Source: Anaeromyces robustus (lineage: Eukaryota; Neocallimastigomycota; Neocallimastigomycetes; Neocallimastigales; Neocallimastigaceae). Taken from it: 64,000 nucleotides of DNA. Made by a program: the position numbers and the translations under genes. Below the pieces are notes generated by a model, which was given only the letters and a program-made list of their open reading frames with translations, did no database searches and was not told where the DNA came from. Below are positions 59,673 to 64,000 of the stretch, in pieces. The stretch is taken from NCBI GenBank assembly GCA_002104895.1, contig MCFG01000127.1, positions 1 to 64,000 of the forward strand. The letters are read 5' to 3'. How positions within the stretch are numbered: position 1 is the stretch's first letter; the number at the start of each line of letters is the position of its first letter.

Positions 59673-60762
59673 GTATTTAAAATATGAATTATTATAATAA
59701 AACTTAAAAAAAAAATTATAAAGCAATATAAATATAATTTTATTTCAAATTCCTTTTTCATAAATATATTATTTTTATTTATTATAGTTGAATAATACTT
59801 TTAATTATTTTTTTTTATCTTTTTATCTATTTATTTATTTATTATTTATTTATTTATTTTAAATAAATAAATTTTTCATAATTAAATTTTTTTTCTTTAC
59901 TTTTATATTTATTAATATAATTTCATATATTATACTATATTACATTAATATTACCATATTTTATAAATTTTATTATATATTATATTATATAATCTATATA
60001 AAAAAATCTATCTATAAAAAATATTAAGATTAAGAAAAAAAGAAATATATGAAATAAAAATAAAGATAATTTATAATAAGAAATTTTAGGAAAAAATATT
60101 AAAAAAAGAAGATATTATAATTATTATAATATCTATTATCTATTATAACTTATAAAATGTAATTATACTTTAAGTTTTATACATTAAATAATATGTAATG
60201 ATATATTTTTATAATTAAGTTTTGATTATTGTACTTTAAAATTTAAAAATTTTAATATAGATAAAATATTCGTTTTTCTTTTTATTGTAAGCATAATTAT
60301 AATAACAATCATTTATATACCATAACCACAAAAATTAAAAGTCATGATATTTTTTATATATAATCAATAAAATTGATTTTTAATGTTTTTCAATGTTTTG
60401 TTAGTTTGAAATAATTTTTTTGGGTGTAATTATATTATTTTTTTTTTAATTTTTTTTTTGTTTAAAAAAATCTCTTTATATTTTAATAAAAAATTATATA
60501 TCAATTTATTAATAATTTATTAATAATTTCTTTTAAAATTTCTTTAAAAAGATATTTTTTAATAATATTCTTTAAACTATTCTCATTAATTAATTAAAAT
60601 TTTTTTTAAAAAAAGATAAACCTATAATAATAAATCATATATTAAATAGATTTATTAAAAGAAAAGTCTTTTAATAATTTTATATGGCTATTTTTAAAAT
60701 ATTGTGTAACATAACTGATGTAAAAAAAAAAAAAAATTAAATATTAAAATATTAAAAATTTT

Positions 60763-60915
60763 TATATTAAAGGAATTAATAATAATAATAAAAATGATTT
60801 TTTATATTAAAGGAATTAATAATAATAATAAAAGTGATAATAAATAATGATAATAAATAATAAATAATAATATTATTATTTATTATTTATTATTTCTTAT
60901 TATTATTTTAATCAT
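60763..60915. repeat. Direct duplication plus AAT/ATT fold-back
   Basis: The unit atattaaaggaattaataa occurs twice in a row (near 60763 and 60802). It is followed by a purine-side gataataaataat stretch facing its approximate reverse complement, so 60832-60915 can form a long imperfect hairpin. Confidence 0.65.
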
Positions 60916-61435
60916 TTTTATTATTATCATAATTTATATGTTCGAAATTTCTAATATAATTTCAAATATATAATATATATTAAAAAATTTATTTGTCTCA
61001 TTAAAATATAAAAAAATCATAATTATTAATTGTTTAATTGTATAATAAATAATAAATAATACAATAATATAAATTACAATAATATATATTATAGTATATT
61101 GTTATTTATAATATTATATGTTTGGTTATATTAGATATTAATCAGTGGGTGTTCAAATGATTTAATTTTATTAAATATGTTTATTCAGTTATTTACATAA
61201 AAATATCAAATATTTCCATTAATAAATTAAATTTACATAAATTTGTATAAATTATAAATTCTTTAAATTTTTGATAACAAAAATCATATAAAAGGAGAAG
61301 AACATCTCCTAAAATGTTTATATTTTTTTTTTTTTGAACAAAAAAAAAAAAAAAAAAAAAAAAAAACAAATATACATAATTTTTAAAACCATAAAATTAA
61401 ATAATTGAAATATAAAATTCATTTTAATAAAAATA

Positions 61436-62513
61436 ATGAGTTTAAACACTACTAATTTTGATAATGTTAATCCTTCTTCCTTCTTCAATTACAATGAAGC
61501 TGTTAATTTCATTAATAGGTTAATAAAAAAATTTTTTTTTTTAATTTTTATAATATTAATATTATCATTTTAAATTAATTTTATATATTTATATTCTTCA
61601 ATTAATATTATAAAAAGTTTAAACAAATGTAATTCTGATGACGATTGCCCATATGATTCAATTTGTATTAGTAATAATTGTATTGTAACATTTTATTGTC
61701 AAAATAATGATAAATGTGCATTTTATGAAACTTTATGTAATGGAAAACCATGTAAAAAAGATATACCTGATAAAGTATTAATGCCATGCACATCTGATAA
61801 TGATTGTTTAAGTAATGTCTGTATAAAAGATAACAATACATGTCAAAGACTTATTGATTATACTTCGGGTACATTTACTTTCAATGATGCTTATAATTAC
61901 TATAAAAAGTATATATATACGTTTAATTATAAATTTATTATATTATTTATTTAAATTCAATATTTATTTATTAATTTATTTTAATGTTGCCATTTTTTTA
62001 TATATGATTTTTAAATGAATTTTAAATATTATTTTATATATGCATTCATATTTATATATTTATAATACTAGGTTTTCTCATTGTAACGGTGATAATGAAT
62101 GTCCAAATCAATCAAGTTGCTCAGCAAACGAATGTGTATCAAGTTTTTATTGTAAGTTAAATGATGATAAAGTTTGTGCTTTTAATGAAAACATAAAGGA
62201 TGGAATATCATATGAAAAAGGTAGAGAATGTAAAGTTAATGAAGATTGTTTAAGTAGTATTTGTGACAATGGAAAATGTGAAAGAAATAATTATGCTTTG
62301 GTTTCAAAACGTACAAAACTTTTTGGTTTAGAACAAGGTGAAAAATGTACAAATAATAATGAATGTAGTACTAAATATTGTAATGATGAAGGTATATGTG
62401 GACCTTTCCAAAATTTAAGTGGTGTTATTTATATACTATTTGGATTCTTTATTCTTGTTATTATTATAACTGGAATATGTATTTGCTGTTGCTGTCGTTT
62501 ATGTAAGAAGTAA
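61436..62513 (+). CDS. Cys-rich single-pass membrane protein with duplicated module
   Basis: Exons: 61436-61518, 61618-61908, 62072-62513; 271 aa; phases agree. I do not recognise a named family. The Cys-rich region is built of two similar modules: CNSDDDCPYDSICISNNCIV and CNGDNECPNQSSCSANECVS, each followed by an F-Y-C..CAFxE segment and a CxxDxDCLSxxC unit. A third, shorter CTNNNECSTKYCNDEGIC unit follows. Near the C-terminus is one transmembrane segment (GVIYILFGFFILVIIITGI), then CICCCCRLCKK, a likely S-acylation cluster and stop-transfer signal. The start MSLNTTNFDNVNPSSF has no signal peptide, so an upstream exon may be missing. A role as a surface protein with disulfide-rich ectodomain is inferred from layout only. 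Confidence 0.78.
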
Positions 62514-62679
62514 AAAAAAAGCTAAAAAGTATAAACATTATTCAAGATAAAAAGTAAAAGTCTAATAGTAAAAAAAAAAAAATTGATAAAACAAAAAATA
62601 ATAATATTTTCATTTTATCATTAAGAAAAAAAACAAACATTAATAGATAAATATAATTATTTTATATAATTAATTAAAT

Positions 62680-63054
62680 TTAAAACGCTATTATATTTAC
62701 AAATAAGTAGTAATTATTTAATTTTATATAAATCAAGTTTAAAAAACTATTATATTTACAAATAAGTAGTAATTATTTAATTTTATATAAATCAAGTTTA
62801 AAAAACTATTATAGTTATAAATAAGTAGTAATTATTTGATTTTATATAATTTAAGTTTAAAAAACTATTATAGTTATAAAAAAACAGTGATTATTTAATA
62901 AAACAAACAAAAATAGCAATAAAAAAACTATTATGGTTTTAAAAAAACAGTGATTATTTAATAAAACAAACAAAAATAACAGTAAAAAAACTATTATGGT
63001 TATAAAAAAACAGTGATTATTTAATAAAACAAACAAAAATAACAATAAAATAAG
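62680..63054. repeat. Two-phase tandem array, 58-63-bp units
   Basis: Six units start with aaaa(a)ctattat. The first three continue ..aaataagtagtaattattt..attttatata. The last three continue ..aaaaaaacagtgattattt then aataaaacaaacaaaaata. The fourth unit keeps the ttatagttata head of unit three with the new tail, so it marks the switch. Confidence 0.8.
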
Positions 63055-63390
63055 AATAATAACAAATACATACACATAAACAAAAAAAAAAAAAAAAAAG
63101 AAGATAAAAAAATAAAAATAAAAATAAATAAATAAATAAATAAATAAGTAAATAAGTAAATAAATAATATATATATAAATAAAAAATTAAAAATAAAAAA
63201 TTAAAAATTAAAAATAAATAAAACAGTAACACAACCACAACAATAATAATAAAATATCATAAATTTATTAAAGTTTATATATTTATATTTTTCATATTTT
63301 TATATTACTCTTTATTTATATATTTTTTATTTTATTTTTTTTTTTACTTGAAAAAAAAAAAAAAAACTGAAAAGTAATTAAATCATTATC
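63055..63390. other. A-rich spacer
   Basis: A-runs and aaat units only; no gene. Confidence 0.5.
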
Positions 63391-63812
63391 ATTTTATTTT
63401 ATTTTATTTTATTTTATTTTATTTTATTTTATTTTATTTTATTTTATTTTATTTTATTTTATTTTATTTTATTTTATTTTATTTTATTTTATTTTATTTT
63501 ATTTTATTTTATTTTATTTTATTTTATTTTATTTTATTTTATTTTATTTTATTTTATTTTATTTTATTTTATTTTATTTTATTTTATTTTATTTTATTTT
63601 ATTTTATTTTATTTTATTTTATTTTATTTTATTTTATTTTATTTTATTTTATTTTATTTTATTTTATTTTATTTTATTTTATTTTATTTTATTTTATTTT
63701 ATTTTATTTTATTTTATTTTATTTTATTTTATTTTATTTTATTTTATTTTATTTTATTTTATTTTATTTTATTTTATTTTATTTTATTTTATTTTATTTT
63801 ATTTTATTTTAT
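63391..63812. repeat. (ATTTT)n pentanucleotide array, about 84 units
   Basis: An apparently perfect, uninterrupted array of about 420 bp, the longest simple repeat in the window. Confidence 0.97.
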
Positions 63813-63848
63813 TCATGATTAAATATATATGTATATATTTAATCATGA
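63813..63848. repeat. Perfect 36-bp palindrome abutting the ATTTT array
   Basis: Left arm tcatgattaaatatata (63813-63829), spacer tg, right arm its exact reverse complement (63832-63848). It begins exactly where the pentanucleotide array ends. Confidence 0.85.
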
Positions 63849-64000
63849 CAAAAAACAAATTAAAAAATTATTTAATCATAATTAAAATTATTTGTCCTAA
63901 TAAATAATAATGTATATTATATGGAATATATAGTATTAATCCAGTTATACATTTTATAAAAAATAAAGTATATGCAATATAAGTATTATGTAAAAAAAAA
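63849..64000. other. A/T-rich end of window
   Basis: No feature is seen. Confidence 0.5.

Larger units (their letters stand above)
59356..61435. other. 2.1-kb intergenic region with small repeats
   Basis: No gene. A compound (ACT)n-(AAT)n microsatellite lies at 59493-59558, and a direct duplication followed by a fold-back at 60763-60915. The end, with an A-run near 61340-61365, is the 5' flank of the next gene. Confidence 0.5.

Overview
This 64 kb window is extremely AT-rich eukaryotic nuclear DNA. It most resembles an anaerobic gut fungus (Neocallimastigomycota, the Neocallimastix/Piromyces/Anaeromyces group). The reasons are: a succinyl-CoA ligase alpha subunit with an N-terminal organelle presequence, as expected for a hydrogenosomal enzyme; two axonemal genes (RSPH10B-like and ODAD4/TTC25-like), as expected for a zoospore-forming fungus; a fungal-type PAB1 and UBC6; an intronless methyltransferase that looks bacterial; and Asn/Glu/Lys-rich low-complexity proteins with long trinucleotide to pentanucleotide arrays. 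Genus and species cannot be decided from the sequence alone. Exon maps were made by hand from GT..AG boundaries, phase continuity and family alignment. In all nine intron-containing genes the exon lengths add up to a whole number of codons.

Layout. 0-1 kb: unrecognised open frame and a 50-bp tandem repeat. 1.4-3.4 kb (-): hydrogenosomal SUCLG1, 4 exons. 3.4-12.3 kb: a large gene-poor, microsatellite-rich gap with a long hairpin and a small less-AT-rich coding-like patch. 12.3-14.1 kb (+): proteasome assembly chaperone PSMG2, 6 exons. 14.9-22.1 kb (-): RSPH10B-like MORN protein, 15 exons, about 1,765 aa. 23.2-26.3 kb (+): secreted/cell-surface LRR protein, 8 exons. 27.4-28.3 kb (-): ZCCHC10-like protein. 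28.8-29.6 kb (+): bacterial-type SAM methyltransferase. 30.4-32.2 kb (-): ankyrin protein with an (EN)n tail. 33.1-33.4 kb: LINE reverse-transcriptase relic. 35.0-36.7 kb (+): UBC6/UBE2J2, ER-anchored E2. 42.0-44.1 kb (+): PAB1. 47.6-54.3 kb (-): ODAD4/TTC25 with a C-terminal repeat region of about 1,290 aa. 55.4-56.1 kb: three tandem copies of a small structured RNA. 57.0-59.4 kb (+): frame-disrupted ankyrin gene. 61.4-62.5 kb (+): Cys-rich single-pass membrane protein. 62.7-63.9 kb: complex tandem repeats, a 420-bp ATTTT array and a perfect palindrome.

Most notable: the three tandem units at 55.37-56.07 kb have nearly identical cores inside diverged linkers, C- and D-like boxes, an outer stem whose arms change together between copies, and T-runs at the 3' side. 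The guide segment next to the internal D'-like box is complementary over 13 nt to a universally conserved LSU rRNA segment. The spacing is that of a C/D snoRNA methylating the adenosine targeted by human SNORD76. It is therefore a probable tandem C/D snoRNA cluster, which no protein-based annotation would show.

How the genes relate: RSPH10B (radial spoke) and ODAD4 (outer-dynein-arm docking) would both act in the zoospore flagellum. SUCLG1 serves hydrogenosomal ATP production. PSMG2 and UBC6 serve proteasome assembly and ER-associated degradation. PAB1 serves mRNA metabolism. There is no sign of operon-like linkage; most neighbouring genes are divergent or convergent and separated by AT-rich spacers.
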